Positions 10,820 through 22,195 of a DNA stretch of 64,000 nt are shown one piece after another. The stretch comes from Beroe forskalii (taxonomy: Eukaryota; Ctenophora; Nuda; Beroida; Beroidae). How positions within the stretch are numbered: position 1 is the stretch's first letter; each line of letters opens with the position of its first letter. The translations under genes were made by a program, and so were the position numbers. Under the pieces are notes generated by a model, which saw only the letters and a list, made by a program, of their open reading frames with translations, ran no database searches and had not been told where the DNA came from. The stretch covers positions 1,010,479 through 1,074,478 of the forward strand of contig WFMF01000017.1 of assembly GCA_011033025.1 (NCBI GenBank), read 5' to 3'.

Positions 10820-12361
10820 TTTGCCCCCTTCAGAGCCGGTTTCGAGCCGAGATCAGAGTAAAGCTGTGACAACTTACCTCCCTAAATAAGCGCCTTGCTT
10901 ATGATGCTTCCACTGCACTTAATTTGAAGCCAATATCAAGATATGCTGCCCCTCCTCAAGTTACTGGAAGTGTGCTCTCTTCATTACTGGTTGCAGAGCC
11001 AGGTTCACGACTGTTTACAAGCAGGTGACTGCCCCTGTACCAGACCACTCCAATCATGGTGCTCAGAGCCGCTCCCATTGTCTTCATGTGGAAGCGGGAT
11101 CTGAGAGGAAAGCTGCGACAAAATGAAGCTATTGCAACTGACTGCCCCAGATAAGCGCCTTGCTTATGATGCCTCCACTGCATTTTATTTAAAGCCAAGG
11201 CCAATATAAGCTGCCCCTCCTCACTACTGGAAGTGTGCGCTCATCAGACCTGATAGCAGAGCCAGGATCACCACTGTTGTGTATTGACAGGAAGTTGAGC
11301 ACCCCTGTTCCTGACCACTTCAACATGTGGAAGGGGGAGCTGCCTCCCCTCCATTGCTAGGTCGCTAGGATAGCCAGACTGACCCACCAGGCTGCTCAGC
11401 CTGGAGAACCCCTGTTCCCCCGAGACATGAAACATCCATTACCCTTTCTGACTACATTTTCTCTTGAAACAACCATTGCCTCCTTCAGACCCCCCATTTT
11501 TGGGGGGCGGGGGGCGACGAGATTTTCAGTTTGTCATGTTTCCTACATGTTTTGAGACTTTCGAACGCTTATTGTCGCGTTTTTGACACTTTTGGACGCT
11601 TTTTGTGCACACTTCAACCAAAATTGACGTTTTTGTAGCCGTCCCCCTAGAAATGGGGGTCTGCAGTGAGACTCCTGACACACTGAACAGACCATAATAA
11701 TGTTGCTGCCATACTGTACTGTAATCAAGCAGATCAAGCTGCTCAACAGATTCTGTCGAGCAGAACTTCTGGATGAGTAGCTGATCGAGAACTCACCAAT
11801 CAAGCAATCAAAGATGACGTTGCCAAGAATGGAGCCATCTTCATTCCAGCGGGTGATTTTGTACAGAGTTGGAAGTCGGAAGAACCCTAAAGCCCCTTCT
11901 TACTGTAGTCATGGCTTCCTTCTTCTCCTACTATGCCACTACATGGATTGGGACCTCTTCTACGACACGCATCCTTAGCCACGGCATGTGGAACTAGCAG
12001 AGAGCACGGCGCTTCCCTGAGACTCACCCAATGTATCATTGGTGAGGGCTTACACTACAGTTTCCACTCCATGGCCCTCGTCTGCTCAACTCTACCCCGT
12101 GGAATTTCCTGAAAGCCTATCCTGACAGTAGGCAATATCTTCAAATTTGGTCCGGTCATCAACAAGGCATCATCAAGGGTGCAGTCTTAAGCTGAGGGTC
12201 CCTCACACTCTGTCAGCATCACCCACTAGAAGTAGAACAATGGGAAGTGTTCAATCTTGGCGAAGTCCTGAGCTCTGACTGGTGATTTCACAATCTGGTA
12301 CCTACTCATCCAGAAGATCTGCTCGGGCCTCGGCAAATATGCTTGAAGGGGGACTGTTTAA

Positions 12362-15283
12362 CAGTATGTCGACGAGGGTGTGGTGAATATGCCCGCACAT
12401 ACCTTTACAATTTTATTACAGACAAACCATAGCTGCTAGAAAGCTGATTTTCACTCTATCTTCGATTTTGCCTATTTCGAGTATGACTGAATAAAAATAA
12501 ATTTTCAATTTTAATTAGTTCGTTAATTAAGGCTAATTTGATTAAAGATGGTTGCAAAAAGTACCTTAAAACTAGCGTGTGGTATTTTTACCCTACAGAG
12601 GCGCATGACATCAAAGGAATCTAATTGCGGTTGAGAAATTAGACCCAGTCCTCCTTGCACCCATCTTTGGAACTCGTAATTCGATAACAATTAGTGCGAG
12701 GGATGGGATAGTGTAGGGAAACCTAATCATGTGGAGACTTCATAAATACACAGGGAAATTATTTTGAAAGTGTAAATAACGATTTAGCGGCAAGAAAACA
12801 ATGAGATCATGTGTGCCATTTATAAGGTAGATCTTTTGCAAGAGTGACGTAACTATCATTATCCAGAGTGTGGAATTGATATCGCCCGTGAGTCAACAAT
12901 TTTGCTTCGGACAGATTATCCATCAGATGATATTACAAAAAGTTGAAATACCCTTACTGTTTGTGTTAAGTATACCTTACTTAACAAAGTGCACTGTATA
13001 ATGAGGATTTCAATGCCGCTTAATTACCTAGAGCACTGTAATACCTTATCACCTTGTCTGTCAGAACACGCGAAAAAAAATTGAGCTTATCAGCTACCTA
13101 AGCCATTATGGCCTTTTGATTACTTCTTTCTGCAGTACACCTATTAAATCGTAGGTAATTATGACTTAATGATAATCGATAATTTTAGATAATCAGCAAT
13201 GTTATAACACTTCCTACCGGGTAGAACGTCAAAACGTAGTTGGTAATCTTTAAGTTGTTAGCCGTACGATTTGGCCTTGTTTTTGGTCGATAACGGAGTT
13301 TTGAGTCTGGAGAATGGTGCAATGATCACAATAATTGCATTCTAATATGGAAACAGAAGCCGTATCTTATGGGACAAAATTATCACGGACGTGACATTCA
13401 CGCTGATAACCTCAGCATGAAGATTAACGTCCGTGAAGATTTTTACGGTGATACTAATGTCCGTGAAAATTAAGTCAGTTATTTCCTCTTAAAATTTATC
13501 GGGTAGAGACACGCAATATTTCTGACTTTACTGCTTTAAATGAAATAATGAAAATTTCTAAGGAAATTTTACCTCTTTTTCGTGAAACATGGAAATTTAT
13601 CATGGGTACATATTAATTCTTAACGAAAAAAGTGAAAAATCTTCAATTCAAGTGTTCAGATCAGTGGAAAAATTTGGAAAGCGAATTTTTGTCTTTTTGT
13701 TGCAATTTGAAATGACAGGATCGATCTTGAATATTAATGATGTCTGTGAAATTTTTAGCTTTTTAGGTCCGTGAAACTTAATCCGTGATAGAGGTAATTA
13801 TGTCCGATAAGGTAATTCTCTGTTGGCATACGGCAGAGATTGGCCATAATAGTTGGTGCATTTCTAAAAGGAAAGCTGAGCCACTCATGAATTCTGAAAA
13901 ACGTATCATTTTCTAGACCTTGTCGTTGGAAGTTGGCTTCGGTCAAATATGAAATGAAAGTACAAAATTCGTCCCTGAAACGGCGTTTATCTGCGATAAT
14001 AGGTACCGACGCTTTTCCTACAATACCATACAATTTCCCAATGTTGGTGAAACAAACATTGTCTGTTGTTTTACTATTTGATGAGATACATCAGCTACGT
14101 TAGCTGTGAGGCAACTAAACTGTTTCATAGTTAGCTGTATGATACTGTGTTAGCTGTGTGAGGCGACTGTGTGTAATAGTGGGTGAAATCTGTAGGTATT
14201 GGAATATTATAACAGGCTACAGTGTACCTAATAGGGGACGGACATTTCATCCCAAGACACTATTCATCTCACAATAAGTATATCAGCTCTCTGCAAGGGT
14301 AAGGTTATGGGTTTGGATCAAAGTTGGGGGTTTGGGTTTTGGGTCATGGTTAGGGCAGGGAGATAATGTGACCTGAGATGAAATGTCATTGAGATTAAAA
14401 TCTCGCCCACCCGGTCGGTGTTATAGTTGGTTGTATGAATGCTGTGTTAGACTGTTAGCTGTGAGGCGACTGTGTCATGAATACTGTTAGCCGAGATAGT
14501 AGATACTATAACAGTATAACAGGCGACAGTGTCATAGTTACTAGTTAGCTGTATGGATAATGTAACATCTTTCTTAGACGAGATATAACAGGCGACAGTG
14601 TCATAGTTAGCTGTATGGAAACTGAAACATCTGCGTTAGCCGAGATATAAAGATATAACAGGCGACAGTGTCATAATAAGCTGTATGAATACTGCGACAT
14701 CTGTGAGGCGACTGGTCATAGCTAACTGTATGAGTTTGTGTGACATTTTGTGATGCTCTTCTTAGCTTTTAATGGTTTTAACAATTTACGATATTATACT
14801 GTACCTACGCAAATTTTATATCTTTCACGTCAAAACTACAGCTTTCTCGGGCTGGTAATTTCTGTAAGTTTACGAGGCCAGGCTCTGTTCACAGAATTTT
14901 GTTTGCGCTACCTAAAGCAATTTTACATTAATCTTACACTCTTGAGATTATCATGTCTGTAATGTAATCTGAACATTATCACACTATCACCGGCAACATT
15001 ACCTTAGCAGGCCGCAAATCTAATTAGCTGCAGGCAAGCCACTCCACCTTTGGAGAAGTGTTTCAAAACCTAATTACGCATCCACTACAGAAGCGAATCC
15101 TTAATTATTTAATTAGTAAAATTTTGCGTGTTAGAAGTTGGAAAAAAATAAAATAGTGGAGTTCAATACGCAAGCACACAGCATCACAGTCATACAATTT
15201 TTTAAGAAAACAAACGTTCAGAAAGTGTAGGACTTTTTCACCACACGCTCGTCCACTCTCTACCATGTCTAGTCCATAAACTG
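12362..15283. mobile_element. TTAA-flanked element inserted in copy A
   Basis: TTAA occurs at 12358-12361 and 15284-15287. Copy B has a single TTAA at the same site (51709-51712, in GCACTTTAAACAGTC). The element therefore spans 2922 bp with a TTAA target duplication, the signature of piggyBac and Kolobok-type transposons. The ends begin CAGTATGTCGACGAGGGTGT and, in inverse, CAGTTTATGGACTAGACATG. About 24 bp further in, the right end carries GTGGACGAGCGTGTGGTGAA, matching GTCGACGAGGGTGTGGTGAA at the left end. No transposase ORF is present, so it is non-autonomous or decayed. Internal features are a minisatellite at 14095-14745 and several ACGTCCGTGA motifs at 13385-13470. Confidence 0.7.
14095..14745 (+). 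repeat. Minisatellite with TTAGCTGTATG and AGGCGAC(A/T)GTG
   Basis: Imperfect units of about 50-65 bp repeat GTTAGCTGTATG, AACATCTGCGTTAGCCGAGA and TATAACAGGCGACAGTGTCA. Roughly nine units lie inside the TTAA element, broken by a unique segment at 14200-14420. Confidence 0.75.
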
Positions 15284-16612
15284 TTAAAGTGCAAGTTGCA
15301 ACCCCTGGCATAAGGCCACAGCATTGTGGATTGCCAGCTCGTTATGCAAGAGAATGGAGAAGGGTTGGTAGGGAACTCAGATGTCAAGAACTGCGTGTAG
15401 AACACGGAAGAGGGACAGTTCGTCTGGGAAGAAGTCATGGATAATGATAAAAGCTTGCATGTTTGTATAGGTTGGGTGAGGAAAGACTTTTGGGTGCCAT
15501 CCATGATCAGTGACTGTAGTCCACCATGCAGCATTGGTGTCAGGCGTCGCACAGCAGAAGGCACTGGTTGTTGTGAGAGAGAATTTAGTGAGAAATGTTG
15601 ATGGGTGTTACAGGTGTTCTCCCGCAGGACAGCCTGGTCGTCTGGCTATTCTAGAAGGGAGGGAGGAACAGCCCATCTTGGCTTCATTTGGGGAGGTCAG
15701 TTTCACATCTTTAGTTCCTGCTTCCACATGTAGGCAGTGGGGCAGCTCTCTGAGCACCATGGTTGGAGTGGTCTGGTACAGGGACAGTCACCTGCCTTAA
15801 ATGTAAACAAGTGGTGCTCTGGGCGCCAGGGTCACCACTGTTTACAAGCAGGTGCTCTCTCTTCATATGTTGCAGAGCCAGCTTACAACCACTTATGAAG
15901 AGAGCACACTTCCAGTAACTTGAGGGAGGGGCAGCTTATCTTGATGTTGGCACAAATTAAGTGCAGTGGAAGCATCATAAGCAAGGCGCTTATTTGGGGT
16001 AAGTTGTCTGGCTTTACTCTGATCAGCTCGAAACCAGCTCTGAAGGGCAAACTTCCAGTAGGAGCAGTCAAAAATATGCTGTCAGAACGGCAAAAAGCAA
16101 TCCACAGTGACTTTTATAAGTCCAAAAATTATAGGGCCAAGTAAATTAAGGATGCAAAAATAAAATTTTGTTTTTGCTTAAAATTTCTAAGTCCAAAAAT
16201 TTTCTAAGTGAAATTTTTTCAAAAATATTCTTAAAAACCACTTTTTCCACGTTTTAGGTTATTGTGATCATTTTAGCCATAAAAGTTTTTTAGGATTTTT
16301 GAAAATTGCCCAAATAGCTAATTGGTCAATTAACTAATTATCTGACAAAAAAGTTGTCAGCGAAAAAGTTGTTCCCCTCGATGAGATAGACACTCTAGTT
16401 CAATTCTGAAGTCTTTATGACCATCAGAAGTCGAGATAATCATGTCTCATAATACCGCCTGAGGGCAAAAATGGGCGTGGCCATATCACCCCTCAGGACG
16501 TCGATTCGTCGAACGGCAGCAAGTACGTTTTCTTCAGCATGGTCTAAAGTACCGAAAACCGTCGAGAAACCTTCTCGACAATGATGGGTACACGACCTTG
16601 CCCTCAGCTACT

Positions 16613-17052
16613 GGAGTAAACAGCATTAAACAGAAATGAACGCACGCTCTTAATCTGCACGTGCAACTTTCCCCATTGCGTGCGCATTGCTATGGGGCGT
16701 GACGTACAGAGAACATACACGATTTGCGACTTTATAAGTAAGATAATATGTTAATATGTACTTATGGGTTGATCATTCCCTTTGAGGACAGTCTTCACGT
16801 AAGTGTACCTGAATTATAATGAATTAAGTAAAAGGATAAAAGAATAGTATAGATCTAGAAAGAGGGGGCTGAGGTGGTTATAAAGTAAAATTATAAGTAA
16901 GATATACCGTGAGGGGTTGGATAGTGAGGTTATGATACTTAGCTTGTACTTTTCAATACGTTGCAATAATTCGCTCTCTTATCGCAACGCTTATCTCTGT
17001 TACATTTCGTGCAACTTGTTAATTACACGCACAGTCTTACCTTGTAAATGAT
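16613..17052 (+). other. Non-coding DNA between copy A and a LINE ORF1 remnant
   Basis: No ORF or repeat recognised. It lies directly upstream of the LINE ORF1 pseudogene and may be its 5' untranslated region, or the remainder of the Helitron cut at 9683. Confidence 0.3.
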
Positions 17053-17978
17053 ATGCAAGAATTACTGTATGAGATTGATCGAGGGTACGACGAGGCCTTG
17101 ACATGGAGTAAAGACGCTCTACGGCAGTTGCAGAAACCTTAAGGAAAGTTGCAGAACATTGATATGAGGGATATCAACAGGTTGAACAAGCCGGAGCTCG
17201 CTAGTTTACTTTCCAGATCGCTACATTATATGGACGAATTGATGGGGTATGTCAGAATCATGCGAAACTCAACGAGTGCTGTGCAGAATGATCTCATTGA
17301 GAGCCAGAAGCAAGTGATCAGCGTTCAGAAGGAGCTATCAGACTGTAAAAGTAAATTACTTGAAACGCTGAAAGACACTGTGAAATCGTCTGTTGTTGAC
17401 TCGGTGAAGTCTGAATTTCAGACGTACAGTTCGATCGTGGAGAAATCCCAGCCGAAGGAGCAAGTCATTAGCCCGCAAACGCTGCAGAGTGTTGTGAAGC
17501 ACGTCGTGCAGGAGGAGGACCGCAGTCACAACGTCATCTTGTTTGGTCTGGTGGAGAAGAACGACAACGAACTGAGCAAAACTGTGAGCGACGTTTTTCA
17601 GAGTATCAGTCAAAAACCGAAAATTGTTGAGACCTGTAGGATAGGCAACAAGTCAAGAACTAGTCAGGCATCTGTCCGGCCCGTGAAAGTGAAAGTTTCA
17701 AGCTCCATTGTTGCTGGTCAGTTGGTTGCCAACGCTAGGGAATCTCAGGAATGTGGAGAAGTTTAAAACTGTTTTCGTGTGTCCAGATCGATCCCGAACA
17801 GCGTCAGATTCATAGAGACTTGGTGAAGGAAATGAAGGAGAGGGCCTCAAAGGAAACTGGGAAGACATTCTTCATAAAGGACGGACAAGTCAGTTTCAGG
17901 ATAAGATTGCCTCAAATGGATGAAACTGAAAGTGTGTTTTTGTGGCATATTGAATTGTTTGTTGATTGTTGCTGGTAA
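17053..17978 (+). pseudogene. LINE ORF1p (coiled coil plus RRM-like domain), broken
   Basis: This encodes an RNA-binding ORF1 protein of the type found in many invertebrate LINEs. The reading starts MQELLYEIDRGYDEALTW at 17053, meets an in-frame TAA near 17140 and continues in the same frame. A coiled-coil stretch follows (VQNDLIESQKQVISVQKEL), then EEDRSHNVILFGLVEK, the start of the RRM-like fold. VRPVKVKVSSS comes next, and a C-terminal block with DPEQRQIHRDLVKEMKERA and GKTFFIKDGQVSF. Two single-base insertions break it: near 17736 (AGGGAATCTC, where AGGAATCTC would read ARNLRNVEKF) and near 17795 (TCCCGAACAG, before SPEQR). No ORF2 follows within 1 kb. The family assignment is firm; the product cannot be made from this copy. 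Confidence 0.8.
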
Positions 17979-18616
17979 GAGGGTTTTGCATGTTTTAGTA
18001 ATTGCTTTTCATGTGATCACACAGGGCTGAACAGCCCTCAGGGACTTGATTGACAATGTTAACTTTACTGGTTTCGAATTGCTGGCGATACTCTCTGGTC
18101 GAAGTACTATATAATTTTGACTCTAATGATCTATATTTATAATATATTCAATATATTTAAAAGCCCTTTGCGGTGCCCTTACGAGGGTTTTCAATCAAAA
18201 ATGTGGTACTAGAGAGTACCCAGCAGGTGGAAGGTGTGGATGATACCAACTGCATGGGGAAGTGCAGTTGGCACACTCGGGAGGGGGAGGTGCGTGAAGC
18301 CCCAACTGGAAAGAACCAGGTCCCTGCCAATGTTTGACCTTATATCTTGAAAAAAAGCACTAGGATCCTCAATTTTCTTGGTGGGGGAAATGCCCCTCCC
18401 TAGGCAGTATTAGGGCTGAGTACTTTGGCACCTACTACTGTGCAGGCACCGACATCGTGGACAGGCCCATCCCCCGTTTAGTACTAGAATTAAGCCCCCA
18501 CAAACCCCCTAAAATTAAACCCCCATTTGCCTTTTTTTTCGATATCAACCGGGGGTTTATGGGGGTTGCCCCCCACCCTACTGGTCTACTATTCTACAAA
18601 CCACACCCCTTCACTG
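17979..18616. other. Non-coding DNA after the ORF1 remnant
   Basis: Contains CAGGGCTGAACAGCCCTCAG, a short hairpin, an AT-rich tract near 18120-18160, and C-rich stretches with CCCCCAC runs at 18480-18600. No gene is recognised. Confidence 0.4.
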
Positions 18617-18712
18617 TTAATAAATATTTTTGATAATCAGCTGTCTGCAGTTGGGACAAGTCACTTGCACAGGAAATCTATCAAAATGTATGTTCTGTAC
18701 CACTACCACTCC
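18617..18712 (-). CDS. LITAF-like gene, second coding exon (N-terminal CXXC of LITAF domain)
   Basis: On the minus strand a 3' splice site (ATGTTTCAG at 18713-18721) is followed by codons for GVVVVQNIHFDRFPVQVTCP and NCRQLI. This matches the start of the LITAF/SIMPLE domain, where a hydrophobic, aromatic lead is followed by CPxC to bind zinc at endosomal and lysosomal membranes. The frame is phase 0 and joins cleanly to the exon at 31216-31305 (ending PPPAAP). The frame stops five residues after NCRQLI (IKNIY, TAA), and no GT donor lies before that stop. The membrane segment and second CXXC expected in a LITAF protein were not found downstream. So it is either a truncated gene or a decayed exon. 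The domain match is short but specific. Confidence 0.5.
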   Translation of the reverse strand, partial: GVVVVQNIHFDRFPVQVTCPNCRQLIIKNIY

Positions 18713-18729
18713 CTGAAACATGTTATTTA

Positions 18730-18812
18730 ACATTAGGGTGCACCCTTTTTCAAAGTTTTTTGGGTAATTTGCTTCACTGGTAGATCTCGGTGAGCTGATC
18801 AAGAGGATATCA
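18730..18812 (+). repeat. 85-bp dispersed repeat (copy 1)
   Basis: CATTAGGGTGCACCCTTTTT through CGGTGAGCTGATC recurs in inverted orientation at 31014-31090. Both copies lie in the presumed intron of the LITAF-like gene, each close to one exon. Confidence 0.7.
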
Positions 18813-18989
18813 AGTTCAGTTCTTTTAAATTGGACAAATGTGTTCCTTTGCCTCTGGGACTTTCTCCGTTTCGTGCCCATAACTAAATTGGTAACTTGGT
18901 AGGGTTTTCGTAGAGTCGTAGGGTCATCAGAGGTCCAACCACCGCGTTGGTGAGTAGTCTACCAGAGAGTTAGACCAGCTGCAGCTGTA

Positions 18990-19560
18990 ACCAACGACCG
19001 GAGGCTTGTCCGGTATCAAAGCAATATATTTCAATAAACTAGTTTTAAACATGTCAAATTTATCGATTGCTTCAATAGTGCTTGGTACTTGGTTCCACAG
19101 TTTTGGACCTAGGACTGCAAATGGTGTATCATAAAGAGATAAAGCGTCTGATTGGCTACTGAGCTTAACCTAGACAGGGGAGGAATAACTGCTACTCTAC
19201 CGTGCCTTGATGTCATAAGGATGATGTATCTTTCCCGTCTGCATTGAAGAGACATCAATTTCAGCTTAGCCAGTATCTCTCAGTAGTTCAGGTGGAGGAG
19301 GCCTGTAACCAACGACCGGAGGCTTGTCCGGTATCAAAGCAATATATTTCAACAAACTAGTTTTAAACATGTCAAATTTATCGAAATTTGCTTCAATAGT
19401 GCTTGGCACTTGGTTCCACAGTTTTGGACCTAGAATGTATGTAGATGTGCTTCCGAAGATGCGCTGTGCCGAACGACTAGACTCCTCACATTTAACAATT
19501 AAGTCTGAGGAGTAACGGTCGTGCCGCGAGCAGCGAGGCTGATATGTTGGCGTGCCAAAT
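18990..19560 (-). pseudogene. LINE ORF2 C-terminal fragment with an internal duplication
   Basis: On the minus strand the segment reads like the C-terminus after RT in CR1/L2-like and related LINEs. LKLMSLQCRRERYIIL lies near 19250, and FGPKLWNQVPSTIEA plus DKFDMFKTSLLKYIALIPDK lie near 19120-19000. The last block of about 135 bp occurs twice as a direct repeat, at 18990-19125 and 19308-19440 (both with GTAACCAACGACCGGAGGCT). The middle block lies between the two copies. The RT core is missing. Confidence 0.65.
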
Positions 19561-21184
19561 AGTCTAAATAGCAGAGAGCAGGTGACTATACAAACTATTG
19601 AGCAGCAACTATAAGTGCCAGTTGGGTAATAAACCCCAATGGCCTCAACTCAAGTTATCTGCCTAACTGGCTTGAGCCGAAAACATACGCTCAATTTCTT
19701 TTTAAGGCAATGAAAAAGGCAAAGGCTTCTCCTCCATTTTCTTATTTACTACTAGTATCCAGGACAAGAAATGGATTAGAATGTCCTGTATCTGATGCTC
19801 TTCTATGGGGGACCAGAATCAAACACTTCTGTACTGTTGTTTCGTATTTTGGGTAAACAGAATAAATTCTCTTATTTGGTGTGTTATACAGGCAGTTCGA
19901 AATGCACCCCATGCGCCCCTGGTGCACAATGCCCAAGTCTGTGCGGCATGCATGCAAAAATAAATAACATGTATGTACGCCATACGCCATACAAACTCAA
20001 GCCGTGCACACTGCAGTTTAAACAGTCGTCTTTAATTATTTGATGTTATTAATATGATTGGATGGACCAAGTAAATTTAATTACTAGTAAACTTGGGATG
20101 GAGTTGGGAGAGAATCTATCATTCTATAATTTGTTGTAAAAATTTGTTAGGTGAAGAGATATAAACTACCATATTTGTATACATAAAAACGAATTTTTGA
20201 TTGAGCAGAATCCCCAAATTAACGGTCTAAGTTCCTACGATGCTAAATGGTATTGGGTAAAAGAGTGAGTTCCCTTTTATGGTAAGTTGATGTACTTAAT
20301 GGAATGTTATAAAGTATTGGTTGAACATGATGAGTATTGGATATCCTTATTTGATGGTTAAAACAAAGTTAAGTAGTATTGGTAGAGGCTCCCAATGAAT
20401 CATGAATTTTTGATATACGAAGCTCATCTGATAGAGGAGATCGTGCTGATTCCGACAAGCTAAGTCTTTTCGCTGTAGTTCATTCCTAGCATATTTTGAT
20501 TTGAAAATGAACCCACGTGACACCTCTCCTCCCATGAATTGGTCACGTGACACTACCTCACCTGACACCCACGTGACGACACTCATTCAATTAATTTGTT
20601 ACTCCGCCCACGCCCGCTAATTAGATACTCGCGCCTGATCCAATTTGTATTTACCACTGAGCTGTTATGCGGATATTCAATCGAATTACATGCCTGTCCC
20701 ACATCCACTTCTGCAAAGTGAGCATAACTGCATAAGGCAAATTAGATTGTTTGTTTAATATCAGTGTGTTGGGGTATAGTAATGCAATGAAAGGGTCTAA
20801 TTGCATCACTAATGTTCCCCTATACTCCTATATATCTGTGTGTGCGATGATGTTATATCGAATATGTACATGTAGGTAAATAAGCGAATGAGATGCCACG
20901 TCATTATCAAAGCGTAAAGTGCAACGTCGATGAGATTAAACCGTCTTAGTTTCGTGTGTGACTATTAAGCTGTGATGTACACGCACACACAATCATTGTA
21001 CCATCCCGCAAGCTTCTCGTCCTAGAAAATAGCTGGTAGTTCGGTTGGAAAAACGAGATAAGAAATTTCTAAAATAATTCTTCAAAACATGGTCCATAAT
21101 AGCATAATATTACTATATTAACACGTTGATGAGAACGTGTGTGAAGGAGTCTGCACTGTAGTTTCATTCTGGGGCTGCTGTGTT
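19561..21184. other. Unrecognised non-coding DNA
   Basis: No convincing gene, RNA gene or element end was found. Short ORFs are unsupported. CACGTGAC-type sequences cluster at 20510-20580. Confidence 0.4.
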
Positions 21185-22195
21185 AGTGTTACTCAGGCCC
21201 CACTAGCCTCCACTAGGCTCCACTGGCCACCACTAGGCTCCACTAGCCTCCACTAGGATCCAATAGGCTCCACTAGCCTCCATTCAGCCTCCAATAGGCT
21301 CCACTCAGCCTCCACTAGGCTCCACTTAACCTTCACTAGCCTCCACTAGGCTCCACTCAGCGTCCACTAGGCTCCATTCAGCCTCCACTAGGCTCCACTC
21401 AGCCTCCACTAGGCTCCACTCAGCCACCACTAGGCTCCACTTAGCTCCACTAGCCTAGTGGAGGCTAGTGGAACCTAGTTGAGGCTAGTGGAGCCTAGTG
21501 GAGGCTGAGTGGAGCCTAGTGGAGGCTGAGTGGAGGCTAATGGAGGCTGAGTAGAGGCTGCGTGGAGGCTAGTGGAGGCTGAATGGAGCCTAGTGGAAGC
21601 TGAGTGGAGCCTAGTGGAGGCTGAGTGAAGCCTAGTGGAGCGTAGTGGAGGCTGAGTGGATTCTAGTGGAGGCCGAGTGGTGCCTAATACTAGACTTTGG
21701 TCTATGTTACAAAATGTACTCTTTTTGTAAAAACATGACATAAATTTAATTTTGTGGAGGCTAGCATATTATCTGTGTTTTTTCATGATTTTAGCCTCCA
21801 TTTGGAGGCTATAGCCTCCACTAGCACTGTCAAAATTGCTTCCATAGAATCCAAAAAATAACTTTTTAAATTTCCGTGGAGGCTAATGGAGGCTAATTCT
21901 TGAGTTGAGGCTAGTGGAGGCTAAACCAAAAATTTAGCCTCCATGGAGGCTGAGTGGAGGCTGAGTGGAGGCTAGTGGAGCGTAGTGGAGGCTGGGTGGA
22001 GGCTAATTAGCCTCCATAGTAGAGGCTATTTTTCGAAAATTAGCCTCATGCCTCCACTAGCCTCCATGGAGGCTAATTTTTGAAATTAGCCTCCACTTAG
22101 CCTCCACTCAGGCTCCACTCAGCCTCCACTCAGCCTCCATGGAGGCTAATGGAGGCTAATGGAGGCTAATGGAGGCTAATGGAGGCTAATTTTTG
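21185..22195. repeat. Palindromic minisatellite, CCTCCACTAGGCTCCACT units
   Basis: Units built from CCTCCACTAGG and GGCTCCACTCAG fill 21195-21450 on the plus strand. They switch at about 21455 (CCACTAGCCTAGTGGAGG, a perfect palindrome) to the reverse complement until 21680. A second, looser set at 21760-22195 alternates orientation several times (GGAGGCTAATGGAGGCTAAT). The result is a stack of potential hairpins of about 250 bp per arm. Confidence 0.85.

Larger units (their letters stand above)
9683..16612. mobile_element. Large inverted-repeat DNA element, copy A (with two insertions)
   Basis: Both ends carry CTCCAGTAGCTGAGGGCAAG in inverted orientation and terminal inverted repeats of about 550-580 bp (9683-10234 and about 16040-16612). 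The core matches copy B (50348-53806) in reverse orientation. Relative to B it carries two extra blocks: 10235-10819 (a retrocopy) and 12362-15283 (a TTAA element). The core also contains several inverted copies of a segment with AGTGGAAGCATCATAAGCAA. No transposase is recognisable. ORFs such as 11543-11803 are conserved only because the copies are similar. The target duplication is unclear. It is probably a non-autonomous DNA transposon of unassigned superfamily. Confidence 0.75.

Noticed and set aside
18230..18290. Second CXXC exon of the LITAF-like gene (CCNCT-like reading on the minus strand)
   Set aside because: The frame and motif (H-x-CPxC, LG) do not fit; likely a chance palindrome-like GC stretch.
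21475..21741. ORF with repeated STQPPL
   Set aside because: Translation of the CCTCCACTAGG minisatellite.
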